This document shows, piece by piece, positions 36,054 to 45,416 of a DNA stretch of 64,000 nt. A model generated the notes under the pieces. The model was not told the DNA's origin, did no database searches, and was given only the letters and a program-made list of their open reading frames with translations. Within the stretch, counting starts at the first letter, position 1; each line of letters opens with the position of its first letter. Where the stretch lies: assembly GCF_000364625.1 (NCBI RefSeq), contig NZ_KB822606.1:1-64000 (forward strand), read 5' to 3'. The stretch comes from Pseudomonas thermotolerans DSM 14292. GTDB lineage: Bacteria; Pseudomonadota; Gammaproteobacteria; Pseudomonadales; Pseudomonadaceae. A program made the position numbers and the translations under genes.

Positions 36054-38035
36054 TGAGCGCCGCTCAGCCGGTTCCGCGCATCGGCCTGACCTGGCTGCTG
36101 GTCGCCCAGGTGCTGGTGATCCTCCCGCACCTGCCGCACCTGCCGCTATGGATCGTCGGCCTGTGGCTGGGCTGCGCCGCCTGGCGCCTGCAGATCTTCC
36201 TGATGCGCGCCGAGTTCCCCAGTGCCTGGGTCAAGCTCGGCCTGATGCTGGCGGTGCTCGGCGGGGTGTTCTTGTCCCGCGGCAGCCTGGTGGGCATGGA
36301 GGCGGCCACGGTGCTGCTGGTCGCCGCCTTCATCATCAAGCTGGTGGAGCTGCGCACCAAGCGGGATGCCCTGGTACTGATCCTCCTCGGCTTCTTCACG
36401 GTGGTCACGGGCTACCTGTTCGACGACGGCATCCTCGCTGCGCTCTACAGTCTACTGCCGGTGACCGTGCTGCTCGCCGCACTGATCGGCCTGCAGCAGA
36501 GCACCTTCGCCGCGCGTCCCTGGGCGACCCTGCGGTTGGCCGCCAGCCTGTTGCTCCAGGCGCTGCCGCTGATGGTCCTGCTGTTCGTGTTCTTCCCGCG
36601 CATGGGACCGCTCTGGGCTCTGCCGCTGCCCGGCGACAAGAGCATCACCGGACTGGCCGACAGCATGGCGCCGGCGGACATCGCCGAGCTCAGCCGTTCC
36701 CCCGAGCTGGCCTTCCGGGTCAGCTTCGACGGTACGCCACCGCCCCGTTCGCAACTCTACTGGCGGGCCCTGACCCTGGACCGCTTCGACGGCCGGCGCT
36801 GGTCCCAGGCCGAGATCGTCGCCTTCGCCCCACCGCCGCGTTGGCAGGCACGCGGCCGTTCGCTCGACTACGAGGTGATCATGCAGCCCAGTGCGCAGCG
36901 CTGGCTGTTTGCCCTCGACGTGGCCACCACCGACCTGCCGGACACCCGTTTGCTCGGCGATTTCCGCCTGCAGCGCGCGCGGCCGGTGCAGCGCCCACTG
37001 CGCTACCGGGTGACCTCCTGGCCGGAGGCGCTGCGCGAGCCGCAGGCCTCGCCGCTGCTGCTGCGCCGGGCCCTGCAGCTGCCGGCGCAGGGCGACCCGC
37101 GCAGCCGCGCCTGGGCCGCGGAGCTGCGCGCCCAATACGGGCAGCCGGATGAGCTGGTCCGCGCGCTGCTCAAGCATTTCCGCGAGCAGCCGTTCCGCTA
37201 CACCCTGAGGCCGCCGACCCTGGGCGCCGACAGCATCGACGGCTTCCTGTTCGACACCCGCAGTGGCTTCTGCGCCCACTACGCCGGGGCCATGGTATTC
37301 GTGCTGCGTGCCGCGGGAGTTCCCGCCCGGGTGGTGGCCGGCTACCAGGGCGGCGAGTGGAATGCCGGCGGTGGCTATCTGCAGGTGCGCCAGTTCGATG
37401 CCCACGCCTGGGTCGAGTACTGGCAGCCGGAGCGCGGCTGGACCAGCGTCGACCCGACCTTCCAGGTCGCCCCCGAGCGCATCGAGCTGGGCCTGGAGGA
37501 AGCTCTCGGCGAGGAGCGGAGCTTTCTCGAGGATTCGCCGCTGTCCCTGTTGCGCTACCGGCAGATCGACTGGCTGAACCGCCTGCGCCTGTCCTGGGAC
37601 GAGCTCAACTACGACTGGCAGCGCTGGGTGCTCGGTTACCAGGGCGAGCGCCAGCTGGAAGTGCTGGAGGGTTGGTTCGGGCGCATCCACGGCCGCGACC
37701 TGGCGCTGGCCCTGGTGGGCGGCGGGGCGTTGCTGCTCGGCGCCTTGGCGCTCTGGCTGTTCAAGCCCTGGCGGCGCACCCGCGACGGCTGTCTGCGCCA
37801 GTTCCAACGCTTCGAGCGCCTGCTGGCCCGCCACGGCGTGCACCGCGCGCCGGGGGAGGGGGCGCGGAGCTTCGCCGAGCGGGCCTGCGAGGTCCTGCCA
37901 GACCAGGCCGATGCGATCCGTGCCTTCGTCGCCGCCTACGAGGTGCAGCGCTACGGCGGCCAGCCGGCGGCTCCGGGCGAGCTGCGCCGGCGCTTGCGCC
38001 GGGTGCGGCGCAGCCTGCCCTGGCTGCTGGGCTGA
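36053..38035 (+). CDS. tgpA: TgpA-like membrane transglutaminase (DUF3488/DUF4129)
   Basis: The 660-residue protein has about six N-terminal hydrophobic helices (about 10-185), a periplasmic transglutaminase core with catalytic triad Cys in SGFCAHYAGA (about 406), His in FDAHAWVEYW (about 449) and Asp in SVDPTF (about 464), then another helix (about 545-565) and a C-terminal cytoplasmic DUF4129 region. I recall that TgpA is essential in P. aeruginosa PAO1. It is the third gene of the moxR-DUF58-tgpA operon. Confidence 0.93.
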   Translation: MSAAQPVPRIGLTWLLVAQVLVILPHLPHLPLWIVGLWLGCAAWRLQIFLMRAEFPSAWVKLGLMLAVLGGVFLSRGSLVGMEAATVLLVAAFIIKLVELRTKRDALVLILLGFFTVVTGYLFDDGILAALYSLLPVTVLLAALIGLQQSTFAARPWATLRLAASLLLQALPLMVLLFVFFPRMGPLWALPLPGDKSITGLADSMAPADIAELSRSPELAFRVSFDGTPPPRSQLYWRALTLDRFDGRRWSQAEIVAFAPPPRWQARGRSLDYEVIMQPSAQRWLFALDVATTDLPDTRLLGDFRLQRARPVQRPLRYRVTSWPEALREPQASPLLLRRALQLPAQGDPRSRAWAAELRAQYGQPDELVRALLKHFREQPFRYTLRPPTLGADSIDGFLFDTRSGFCAHYAGAMVFVLRAAGVPARVVAGYQGGEWNAGGGYLQVRQFDAHAWVEYWQPERGWTSVDPTFQVAPERIELGLEEALGEERSFLEDSPLSLLRYRQIDWLNRLRLSWDELNYDWQRWVLGYQGERQLEVLEGWFGRIHGRDLALALVGGGALLLGALALWLFKPWRRTRDGCLRQFQRFERLLARHGVHRAPGEGARSFAERACEVLPDQADAIRAFVAAYEVQRYGGQPAAPGELRRRLRRVRRSLPWLLG

Positions 38036-38115
38036 ACACCTTCTGTGACAATCCGTCACTTGTCTGTAGGGGCTGCTCCACTAAGCTCCCGGGACGCTGG
38101 TCCGAGGAAGCCGCC

Positions 38116-38886
38116 ATGTCGCGATTCATCGACGATCTGATCGCCCAGGTGCTGGGGCTGGAGGTGACCCTGCGCGCCTGTCAAGCCCGGCTGGCCGCGC
38201 GTACCGACGCCGAGGCGCTGCACGATTTGCGCATTGGCCTGCGCAAGCTGCGCAGCCTGCTGCGGCCCCTGAACCGCCTGCCGCTGGTGGCGTCGCTGGA
38301 TGCCGCCGCGGCAGCGCTCGGCCGGCTCAGCGGCCCGCTGCGCGACCGCGAGGTGCTGCTCGCCGAGCTGGCCCGGCAGGGCCATACTGCGCTGTTCGCC
38401 GCCCGCCAGCCGGCGCTGGAGGCGGGCTACCAGACCCTGCTGGAGGAGCCCGCGCTGCGTCATCTGTTCGCGGTGCTCGACGGCTGGCCGGCACAGCTGC
38501 GCCAGGCGGCCTTCGCGGGCGAACTGCCGGACCTGCGCCGCCAGGTGCGCAAGGTCCTGCGTCGCCAGGTGACACGCCTGGCCGAGGCGCTGGCCGACCC
38601 GGCTCACGACCGCCATCGCCTGCGCCTGCTGATCAAGCGGGTGCGCTACGGCGACGAGGCCTATCCGCGGCTGTCGCCGGTCGGCGCTTCCGGCTGGGCG
38701 GCGCTCAAGGCCGCGCAGTCGGCGCTTGGCGACTGGCACGACCATCTGCAATGGCTTGCCCAGGCCGAACGGCAGGCCGACCTGGCGCCGCTGGTGCCCA
38801 CCTGGCAGGTCGCCCTGGGGCGGGCTGAGGTCCTGGCCGACGAGGCCTGCGAGCGGCTGCGTGGATATTTGCCGACGGAGCGGTGA
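38116..38886 (+). CDS. CHAD domain protein
   Basis: The 256-residue all-helical CHAD protein has the conserved histidines and basic residues in [18 protein letters not shown] (about 34-51) and [12 protein letters not shown] (about 165-176). CHAD domains bind polyphosphate and often stand near polyP or phosphate genes; none are visible here. A palindrome GTGAC-AATCC-GTCAC (38045-38059) lies in the gap before it. GAGGAAG precedes the start. Confidence 0.9.
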   Translation: MSRFIDDLIAQVLGLEVTLRACQARLAARTDAEALHDLRIGLRKLRSLLRPLNRLPLVASLDAAAAALGRLSGPLRDREVLLAELARQGHTALFAARQPALEAGYQTLLEEPALRHLFAVLDGWPAQLRQAAFAGELPDLRRQVRKVLRRQVTRLAEALADPAHDRHRLRLLIKRVRYGDEAYPRLSPVGASGWAALKAAQSALGDWHDHLQWLAQAERQADLAPLVPTWQVALGRAEVLADEACERLRGYLPTER

Positions 38887-38938
38887 CCTGAAGGCCGGCT
38901 TTGCGCGACAATGGGCGCCTGATTTCCGGAGTAGCCCG

Positions 38939-39193
38939 ATGTCCCGAAGCGAAGAACTCAGGGTCGATGACGTGCTCGATGCCAGCGGCCTGAACTGTCC
39001 CGAGCCGGTGATGATGCTGCACAACAAGGTGCGCGACCTGGCCGCCGGCGGCCTGCTCAAGGTGATCGCCACCGATCCCTCGACCCGCCGCGACATTCCC
39101 AAATTCTGCCTGTTCCTCGGCCACGAACTGCTCGACCAGCAGGAAGAGGCCGGCACCTACCTGTACTGGATTCGCAAGAAAGGCGAAGCCTGA
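38939..39193 (+). CDS. tusA: Sulfur carrier protein TusA
   Basis: The 84-residue protein has the TusA signature with the active cysteine in [15 protein letters not shown] (Cys about 20) and ends in the normal YLYWIRKK strand. It passes sulfur from IscS to tRNA thiolation or molybdenum cofactor synthesis. GGAG precedes the start at 38939. It lies 52 bases after the CHAD gene. Confidence 0.95.
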   Translation: MSRSEELRVDDVLDASGLNCPEPVMMLHNKVRDLAAGGLLKVIATDPSTRRDIPKFCLFLGHELLDQQEEAGTYLYWIRKKGEA

Positions 39194-39211
39194 TCCCTTC
39201 GACCGGGCCGC

Positions 39212-40624
39212 TCAGCACTGCGCGGCCGCCTGCAGACCTTCCCGGTCCTTGGCCAGGCGGATGTGTCGTCGGGCGCTGCTCTGTAGGCGCAGCACCAGCA
39301 TGGCCGCGGCTACCGTCAGGCCGGCCACCAGCCCCTGCCAGAGACCGCTCGGCCCGCGCGGCGCGCCGAACCAGTCGCTCAGCCCCAAGCCGTAGCCCAC
39401 CGGCAGGCCGATTCCCCAGTAGGCGAACAGGGTCATCAGCATGGTGATGCGGGTGTCCTGGTAGCCGCGCAGGGCGCCGGCGCAGCTGACCTGGATAGCG
39501 TCGGAGAACTGGAACAGCGCCGCGTAGACCAGCAGGGTTGCGGCCACCCCGATCACCTCGGCATCCGCGGTGTAGATGCCCGCCAGCTCGTGGCGGGCGA
39601 GAAGCATCAGACTGGCGGACAGGCAGGAGTAGCCGAGCGCCGTAGCGATGCCTACACCGGCGGAGAAGCGAGCATCGCGTGGCGCGCCGCGGCCCAGGGC
39701 CTGGCCGACCCGCACGGTGATCGCCATGCTCAGCGAGTAGGGGATCATGAACACCAGCGAGCTGAGGTTCAGGGCGATCTGGTGGCCAGCCACCACGGCG
39801 GCGCCCAGGCTGCCGATCAGCAGGGCGATCACCGCGAAGATGCTGGATTCGGCGAACACCGCGATGCCGATCGGCAGACCGATGCCGAGCAGGCGGCGGA
39901 TAGGCTCGCCGCGCGGCCGGTCGAAGGCGGCGAACAGTCCGCAGGCCTGGTAGCTCGGGGCACGGCGCACCCAGAACAGCATGCCGAGGAGCATGAACCA
40001 CATCACCGCACCGCTCGCCCAGCCGCAGCCCTCCCCGCCGAGGGCCGGGAAGCCCAGGTGACCGTAGATCAGCACGTAGTTCAGCGGAATGTTCAGCAGC
40101 AGGCCGAGGAGCGCCAGCACCATGCTCGGCCGGGTCAGCCCCAGGCCGTCGCTGAAGCAGCGCAGCACGTGGTACAGGGCCACCGCCGGAAAGCCCGCGG
40201 CGATGCCGTACAGGTAACCCTGGCTCGGCGCGATCAGCTCGGCATCCACTTCCATCCACAGCAATACCGGCCGGGAGCCCAGGGTCAGCAGCGCGGCGGC
40301 CAGGCTGCCGACCAGCAGGCCCAGCCACAGCGCCTGACGCACCAGCGGGCCGATCTCGGCATGCCGGCCGGCGCCGAAGTGCTGGGCGACCTTGGGCGTG
40401 GTGGCCAGCAGGATGCCGGTCATCAGCAGGAACACCGGCACCCAGATGGAGTTGCCGAGGGCCACCGCGGCCAGGTCGCGGGGGCCGACGCGGCCGGCCA
40501 TCACGGCGTCGACGAAGCCCATGGCGGTCACCGCCAACTGGCCGATCATGATGGGCGCGGCGAGGGTCAATAGGGCGAACAGCTCGCGCTGGATCCGGGC
40601 GAGACGGGAGCGTGTGGCAGACAC
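39212..40624 (-). CDS. MATE-family multidrug exporter (NorM/PmpM-like)
   Basis: The 470-residue protein has twelve hydrophobic helices and MATE landmarks GQLAVTAMGFVDAVMAGRVG near helix 1, and the conserved Asp/Glu positions of the NorM branch. It should export cationic drugs with H+ or Na+. The start is uncertain: GTG at 40624 was chosen from the usual N-terminal length, but its binding site is weak. Bases 40625-40757 between it and ogt hold nothing I can assign. Confidence 0.88.
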   Translation of the reverse strand: MSATRSRLARIQRELFALLTLAAPIMIGQLAVTAMGFVDAVMAGRVGPRDLAAVALGNSIWVPVFLLMTGILLATTPKVAQHFGAGRHAEIGPLVRQALWLGLLVGSLAAALLTLGSRPVLLWMEVDAELIAPSQGYLYGIAAGFPAVALYHVLRCFSDGLGLTRPSMVLALLGLLLNIPLNYVLIYGHLGFPALGGEGCGWASGAVMWFMLLGMLFWVRRAPSYQACGLFAAFDRPRGEPIRRLLGIGLPIGIAVFAESSIFAVIALLIGSLGAAVVAGHQIALNLSSLVFMIPYSLSMAITVRVGQALGRGAPRDARFSAGVGIATALGYSCLSASLMLLARHELAGIYTADAEVIGVAATLLVYAALFQFSDAIQVSCAGALRGYQDTRITMLMTLFAYWGIGLPVGYGLGLSDWFGAPRGPSGLWQGLVAGLTVAAAMLVLRLQSSARRHIRLAKDREGLQAAAQC

Positions 40625-40757
40625 GGGATCAGTCCATCGAGCGGCACTGTGACGGCAGTGCGTTCCGGGCACGCCTGCCGCGAAGTGGCAGGGCTTGCAT
40701 GAGAAGGCGCCTAGTCTAAGGACGCCGCGCCGTGCTGGAAAGCCCTTGGCGCCTGGC

Positions 40758-41231
40758 TCAGAGCAGCCAGGCACCTTCCAGTTGGAGCAGCTGGCGCTTG
40801 CGCTCCAGGCCGCCAGCGTAGCCGGTGAGGGTGCCGTTGCTGCCGATCACCCGGTGGCAGGGAATGATCACCGCGATGGGGTTGGCGCCGTTGGCGCTGC
40901 CCACTGCACGAACTGCCGAAGGCTGGCCGATGTGCCGGGCCAGCTCGGCATAGCTCCAGGTATGTCCGTAGGGGATCTCCAGCAGGGCCGCCCAGACCAG
41001 GCGCTGGAAGGCGCTGCCGGTCGGCGCCAGGGGCAGCTCGAAGCGCTGGCGGCGGCCAGCGAAGTACTCGTCCAGCTGGCGGCAGACCTCATCCAGCCTG
41101 CCCCGGTCCGGTTGCCAGTCGGGAGCGGTGCTCCAGGCGGGTGAGGCGTCCATGTGCAACAGGCGCAGGCCCGCCCGGTCGCCGGCCAGCAGCAGCGGGC
41201 CGAGGGGACTGTCGTGGTAGCGGTAGTGCAT
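40758..41231 (-). CDS. ogt: Methylated-DNA--protein-cysteine methyltransferase
   Basis: Direct reversal of O6-methylguanine. The 157-residue protein has the acceptor motif IPCHRVIG (Cys about 124), the helix-turn-helix and [11 protein letters not shown] Asn hinge, and no Ada-type regulatory domain. It starts two bases after the alkA stop, so both are made from one transcript. Confidence 0.93.
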   Translation of the reverse strand: MHYRYHDSPLGPLLLAGDRAGLRLLHMDASPAWSTAPDWQPDRGRLDEVCRQLDEYFAGRRQRFELPLAPTGSAFQRLVWAALLEIPYGHTWSYAELARHIGQPSAVRAVGSANGANPIAVIIPCHRVIGSNGTLTGYAGGLERKRQLLQLEGAWLL

Positions 41232-41233
41232 CT

Positions 41234-42124
41234 TCAGCCACCTTCTGCGTAGTCGTGCCAGAGATAGATCGCCGCATAGGCGCGCCAGGGCCGCCAGGCC
41301 TCGGCGCGGGCGGCCAGTTCCCGGGCGCGAATGCCGCCCGGGCCCCAGAGTGGCGCCTTGAGCAGGCCGAGGTCGCTGGCCGGGAAGGCATCCGCGGCGC
41401 CGAAGGCGCGCAGGGCGATGTACTCGGCGGTCCAGGGGCCGATGCCGGGAAGCGCGCAGAGCCGCTCGACCAGCGCCTCGATGCCGTCGGCAAGGCTCAG
41501 CGCCAGCTCGCCCTCGGCTACCGCGCGAGCGAAACGGCGCAGGGTCTGCACCCGCCGGCCGGGCATGCCGATGTTCTCCAGCGGAGCCTCGGCAAGGGCC
41601 GCAGGAGTGGGAAACAGCCACATCGGCTCGCCGTCCGGGGAGTCCGCCAGCGGTTCGCCTAGGCGCCGGACCAGTCGATCGCTGATGGTCACCGCAGCCT
41701 TCACCGACACCTGTTGGCCGACGATTGCGCGCACCGCCTGCTCGAAGGGGTCGAAGGCCACGGGCAGGCGCAGTCCCGGGACGCGCTCGAGCAGGGGCGC
41801 GAGCAGCGGGTCGCGGCCGAGATGGGCGGCGATGCCCTCGGGGTCGCTGTCCAGGTCGAACATCCGCCGCACCCGTGACGCCAGTTGGTCGGTCAGGTCG
41901 GCGCAGCCAGGCGGCAGGCTCAGCTCCAGTGCTGCCCGGTGCTCCAGCGAGCGGACCCGGAACCAGCCGTGGCGGGTGCCGAGGCGGAAGCTGCGGGAAT
42001 AACTGTACGCCTCCAGGCGTTCGACGCCGGGCAGGCGACGCAATGCGAAATGGGCATGGAACTGTGGCCAGTGCCAGGGTTCGCGGTAGGCCAGGCATAG
42101 CCTGAGCGGCGGGGAAACGTCCAT
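41234..42124 (-). CDS. alkA: DNA-3-methyladenine glycosylase II
   Basis: Removes alkylated bases. The 296-residue protein has an AlkA N-terminal domain (about 1-110), the helix-hairpin-helix [18 protein letters not shown] (about 208-225) and the catalytic aspartate in FPASDLGL (about 233). The start at 42124 has CAGGG upstream; the frame runs 31 codons further without support. It forms a two-gene alkylation repair operon with ogt. No adaptive regulator Ada is in the window. Confidence 0.94.
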   Translation of the reverse strand: MDVSPPLRLCLAYREPWHWPQFHAHFALRRLPGVERLEAYSYSRSFRLGTRHGWFRVRSLEHRAALELSLPPGCADLTDQLASRVRRMFDLDSDPEGIAAHLGRDPLLAPLLERVPGLRLPVAFDPFEQAVRAIVGQQVSVKAAVTISDRLVRRLGEPLADSPDGEPMWLFPTPAALAEAPLENIGMPGRRVQTLRRFARAVAEGELALSLADGIEALVERLCALPGIGPWTAEYIALRAFGAADAFPASDLGLLKAPLWGPGGIRARELAARAEAWRPWRAYAAIYLWHDYAEGG

Positions 42125-42287
42125 GCCCTGACGATACGCCGCGCTGACCGACTTGTCGCTGCGGAAGACAGCAGGGAATTCGCCGGAGGTTCGGCAAGCC
42201 CCGTTTGGCAGAGGCATCAGTGCTGTGCGATGGCCCGGAGGGAGCGGGGCAGCGTCGTCGTCATGGGCAATGTCCGCCAGATGGGGG

Positions 42288-42314
42288 CTTGAAATCCATC
42301 TGGCCGTCCCTAAT
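42288..42314 (+). promoter_or_regulatory. Sigma-32 (RpoH) heat-shock promoter of ibpA
   Basis: CTTGAAA, a 13-base spacer and CCCTAAT match the sigma-32 consensus (CTTGAAA-N13-15-CCCCATNT) well. The predicted start is a few bases before the leader hairpins described next. Confidence 0.8.
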
Positions 42315-42320
42315 TCAGAA

Positions 42321-42384
42321 AGTGCCGGGATGCCGAAGTCGGGTTCCGGCCACTCTCTTCGCTGAATATCAGGAGGAAACCATG
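42321..42384 (+). promoter_or_regulatory. ROSE-like RNA thermometer of ibpA
   Basis: The 5' leader has a first hairpin closed by GUG-CCGG/CCGG-CAC (42322-42353) and a second in which UCGCU (42359-42363) can pair with AGGA of the ribosome binding site (42371-42374) across the loop GAAUAUC. A U(U/C)GCU anti-Shine-Dalgarno element is the hallmark of ROSE thermometers, known for small heat-shock genes, including P. aeruginosa ibpA. Confidence 0.75.
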
Positions 42385-42837
42385 AGCAACGTACTTTCCC
42401 TGGCTCCGCTGTTCCGTCAATCCGTCGGCTTCGACCGTTTCAATGATCTGTTCGAGGCGGCGCTGCGCAATGGCGAGGCCACGTCCTATCCGCCCTACAA
42501 CATCGAGAAGCACGGCGATGACCAGTACCGCATCGTGGTCGCGGCCGCCGGCTTCCGGGAAAGCGACCTGGAGCTGCAGGTCGAGCGCGACGTGCTGACC
42601 GTGAGCGGCGGCAAGCGCGACAAGGGCGACGAAAACGTCACCTATCTGCACCAGGGCATCGCCCAGCGCGCCTTCAAGCTGTCCTTCCGCCTCGCCGACC
42701 ATATCGAGGTCAAGGGCGCGTCGCTGCAGAACGGTCTGCTGAGCATCGAGCTGCAACGCATAGTGCCGGAAGAGGATCGGCCGAAACGCATCCCGATCAA
42801 CACCACCATCGAGCGGCCGGCGTTGGAAAACGACTAA
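42382..42837 (+). CDS. ibpA: Small heat-shock protein (Hsp20/IbpA)
   Basis: ATP-independent holdase. The 151-residue protein has an alpha-crystallin domain (about 35-130) with YNIEKHGDDQYRI at its start and the ending ...GLLSIELQR, and a C-terminal IPI-type motif (RIPIN). AGGAGG precedes the start. A sigma-32 promoter and a ROSE-like leader stand upstream, so control is at both transcription and translation. Confidence 0.95.
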   Translation: MSNVLSLAPLFRQSVGFDRFNDLFEAALRNGEATSYPPYNIEKHGDDQYRIVVAAAGFRESDLELQVERDVLTVSGGKRDKGDENVTYLHQGIAQRAFKLSFRLADHIEVKGASLQNGLLSIELQRIVPEEDRPKRIPINTTIERPALEND

Positions 42838-42857
42838 GCCGTGTGATTGCCGCCAAG

Positions 42858-42883
42858 CAAGGGGCGCCCTCGGGCGCCCCTTG
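42858..42883. terminator. Hairpin between convergent ibpA and lysR
   Basis: CAAGGGGCGCCC/GGGCGCCCCTTG, 12 perfect base pairs with a two-base centre, stands 20 bases after ibpA and 12 bases after the end of the converging lysR gene. The T run is interrupted (TTGTCGTTT). Confidence 0.75.
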
Positions 42884-42895
42884 TCGTTTCCGGAG

Positions 42896-43777
42896 TCAAC
42901 CGGCCAGCGTGCGCTGGGCGTCCAGGTGGGCCATGAAGGCCCGCGCGGCGTTCGACAGGGTGCGCTCGGTGTGCAAGATGTAGCCCAGCTGGCGGGTCAG
43001 CTGGATGCCCGGCAGAGGCAGGCGCACCACCTGGTCGTCGAGCATGGTGCGCGGCAGCACGCTCCAGGCCAGGCCGATGGATACCATCATCTTGATGGTT
43101 TCGAGGTAGTTGGTGCTCATGGCGATGTTCGGCGTCAGCCCCTCGGCCTCGAATAGCCCCTGGACGATGTAGCGGGTGAAGGTGTTGCCGCCGGGGAACA
43201 CCGCTGGATGGCGTGCCACGTCGGCCAGGCTGACGGCCCGGTTTCGGGCCAGCGGGTGTTCAGGGGCGGCGACGAAGTCCAGCGGATCTTCCCAGACCGG
43301 TACGGCGCGCACCGGCGCGTGGGTTTCCGGGGCCAGGGTGATCACCGCCAGCTCGGCGCGGCCGTGGAGAATCTCCTCGTAGGCCACTTCCGAGTCGAGG
43401 AAGCGGATGTCCAGGGCCACCTGCGGGTAGGCGCGGGTGAAGGCGCGCAGCAGCGGCGGCAGGCGGTGCAGACCGATGTGGTGGCTGGTCGCCAGGGTCA
43501 GCCGGCCACTCACCTCGCCGTTGAGGTTGCTCAGGGCGCGGCGGGTGTCGTCCAGTACGTTGAGGATCTGGTAGGCGCGCGGCAGCAGGGCGCGGCCCGC
43601 TTCGGTGAGGCTCACCTCGCGACCCAGACGGTCGAACAGGCGCACCTTGAGCTGCTGTTCCAGTCCGGCGATGCGCTTGCTGACCGCCGGTTGGGTCAGG
43701 TGCAGGCGTTCCCCGGCTTCCGAGAAGCTGCCGGTCTCGGCGATGGCGATGAAGGTATTGAGGCTGGCGAGGTCCAT
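42896..43777 (-). CDS. LysR-family transcriptional regulator
   Basis: The 293-residue protein has an N-terminal winged helix (FIAIAETGSFSEAGERLHLTQPAVSKRIAGLE, about 9-40 overall) and a substrate-binding domain (about 90-290). It is divergent from leuC with a 201-base gap that holds two palindromes. Control of the leu genes is a fair guess from position, but not shown. I recall PA3122 as its PAO1 counterpart. Confidence 0.93.
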   Translation of the reverse strand: MDLASLNTFIAIAETGSFSEAGERLHLTQPAVSKRIAGLEQQLKVRLFDRLGREVSLTEAGRALLPRAYQILNVLDDTRRALSNLNGEVSGRLTLATSHHIGLHRLPPLLRAFTRAYPQVALDIRFLDSEVAYEEILHGRAELAVITLAPETHAPVRAVPVWEDPLDFVAAPEHPLARNRAVSLADVARHPAVFPGGNTFTRYIVQGLFEAEGLTPNIAMSTNYLETIKMMVSIGLAWSVLPRTMLDDQVVRLPLPGIQLTRQLGYILHTERTLSNAARAFMAHLDAQRTLAG

Positions 43778-43846
43778 TGTGGGCTCCGGACTGCGGCTGC
43801 GGGCGGCGCTGCCTGTTATTGGCTACGGGCTGCCTGGATGTCTTTT

Positions 43847-43865
43847 GGATTCCTTTTGGGAATCC
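43847..43865. promoter_or_regulatory. Palindrome A in the lysR-leuC gap
   Basis: GGATTCC-N5-GGAATCC, 70 bases upstream of the lysR start. It could be a LysR-type operator. The nearby AT-rich block ATAAAAAATATGAATT may be a promoter core. Confidence 0.4.
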
Positions 43866-43900
43866 TTTGGATAAAAAATATGAATTTGAGTTATTCGTCC

Positions 43901-43918
43901 GGGAATCATAGCATTCCC
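43901..43918. promoter_or_regulatory. Palindrome B in the lysR-leuC gap
   Basis: GGGAAT-CATAGC-ATTCCC lies 61 bases before the leuC start. Its arms share GGAAT with palindrome A, which supports one protein binding both. Confidence 0.45.
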
Positions 43919-43978
43919 CCCATAAGCGCAAGGGCTTTGTGTCCTGGGCACAGAAAGACGCTGATGAGGTAAATCCGA

Positions 43979-45406
43979 ATGGCCGGCAAGACGCTGTACG
44001 ACAAGCTCTGGGAGATGCACGAGGTGAAGCGGCGCGACGACGGCTCGTCGCTGATCTACATCGACCGCCACATCCTCCACGAGGTGACCTCGCCGCAGGC
44101 CTTCGAGGGCCTTCGCCTGGCCGGGCGCAAACCCTGGCGCATCGACGCCAACATCGCCACCCCGGACCACAACGTGCCCACCACCCAGGCCGAGCGCCGG
44201 GGCGGTCTGGAGGCCATCGTCGACGAGGTATCGCGCATCCAGGTCAAGACCCTCGACGAGAACTGCGACGATTTCGGCATCCTCGAGTTCAAGATGAACG
44301 ATGTCCGCCAGGGCATCGTCCACGTGGTCGGCCCGGAGCAGGGCGCCACCCTGCCGGGCATGACCGTGGTCTGCGGTGACTCGCACACCTCCACCCACGG
44401 CGCCTTCGGTGCCCTGGCCCACGGCATCGGCACCTCCGAGGTGGAGCACGTGCTCGCTACCCAGTGCCTGGTGGCCAAGAAGATGAAGAACATGCAGGTG
44501 CGCGTGGAAGGCAAGCTGCCCTTCGGCGTCACCGCCAAGGACATCGTCCTGGCCGTCATCGGCAGGATCGGCACCGCCGGCGGCACTGGCCATGCCCTGG
44601 AGTTCGCCGGCAGCGCGATCCGCGAGCTGTCCATGGAAGGCCGCATGACCCTCTGCAACATGGCCATCGAGGCCGGTGCGCGGGTCGGTCTGGTGGCCGT
44701 CGACGAGAAGACCATCGCCTACGTCAAGGACCGTCCGTTCGCGCCCAAGGGCGCCGACTGGGACAAGGCCGTGGCGCTCTGGCAGACCCTGGTCTCCGAC
44801 CCGGACGCGCACTTCGATACCGTGATCGAACTGAAGGCCGAGGACATCAAGCCGCAGGTCTCCTGGGGCACCTCGCCGGAGATGGTGGTGGCGGTCGACG
44901 AGCGCGTGCCGGATCCGGACGCCGAGGCCGATCCGGTCAAGAAGGATTCGATCATCCGCGCCCTGAAGTACATGGGCCTGCAGGCCAACCAGCCGATCAC
45001 CGAGATCAAGCTGGACCGCGTCTTCATCGGTTCCTGCACCAACTCGCGGATCGAGGATCTGCGCGCCGCGGCGGCCGTCGCCAAGGGCCGCAAGGTGGCG
45101 CCGAACGTCAAGCAGGCGCTGGTGGTGCCGGGTTCCGGTCTGGTCAAGGCGCAGGCCGAGGCGGAAGGGCTAGACAAGATCTTCATCGAGGCCGGCTTCG
45201 AGTGGCGTGAGCCCGGCTGCTCCATGTGCCTGGCCATGAACCCGGACAAGCTGGGCAGCGGCGAGCATTGCGCGTCCACCTCCAACCGCAACTTCGAAGG
45301 CCGGCAGGGCGCCGGCGGCCGTACCCATCTGGTCAGCCCGGCGATGGCCGCGGCGGCCGCGGTGACCGGCCATTTCATCGATGTGCGCGAACTGCTCCAG
45401 GCCTGA
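43979..45406 (+). CDS. leuC: 3-isopropylmalate dehydratase large subunit
   Basis: Isomerises 2- to 3-isopropylmalate with LeuD in leucine synthesis. The 475-residue aconitase-family protein has the three [4Fe-4S] cysteines in IGSCTNSR (about 349) and [12 protein letters not shown] (about 410 and 413), and [15 protein letters not shown] precedes the start. It is 10 bases upstream of leuD. Confidence 0.97.
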   Translation: MAGKTLYDKLWEMHEVKRRDDGSSLIYIDRHILHEVTSPQAFEGLRLAGRKPWRIDANIATPDHNVPTTQAERRGGLEAIVDEVSRIQVKTLDENCDDFGILEFKMNDVRQGIVHVVGPEQGATLPGMTVVCGDSHTSTHGAFGALAHGIGTSEVEHVLATQCLVAKKMKNMQVRVEGKLPFGVTAKDIVLAVIGRIGTAGGTGHALEFAGSAIRELSMEGRMTLCNMAIEAGARVGLVAVDEKTIAYVKDRPFAPKGADWDKAVALWQTLVSDPDAHFDTVIELKAEDIKPQVSWGTSPEMVVAVDERVPDPDAEADPVKKDSIIRALKYMGLQANQPITEIKLDRVFIGSCTNSRIEDLRAAAAVAKGRKVAPNVKQALVVPGSGLVKAQAEAEGLDKIFIEAGFEWREPGCSMCLAMNPDKLGSGEHCASTSNRNFEGRQGAGGRTHLVSPAMAAAAAVTGHFIDVRELLQA

Positions 45407-45416
45407 GGAACGACAG

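Noticed and set aside
38044-38060. TGTGA...TCACT as a Vfr/CRP site before the CHAD gene
   Set aside because: The distance between the half-sites is 7 bases, but 6 is required for CRP/Vfr.
42859-42900. Palindrome at the ibpA-lysR junction as an attachment or integration site
   Set aside because: It stands between convergent genes close to both stops, and there is no duplicate or integrase gene. A terminator is the simpler reading.
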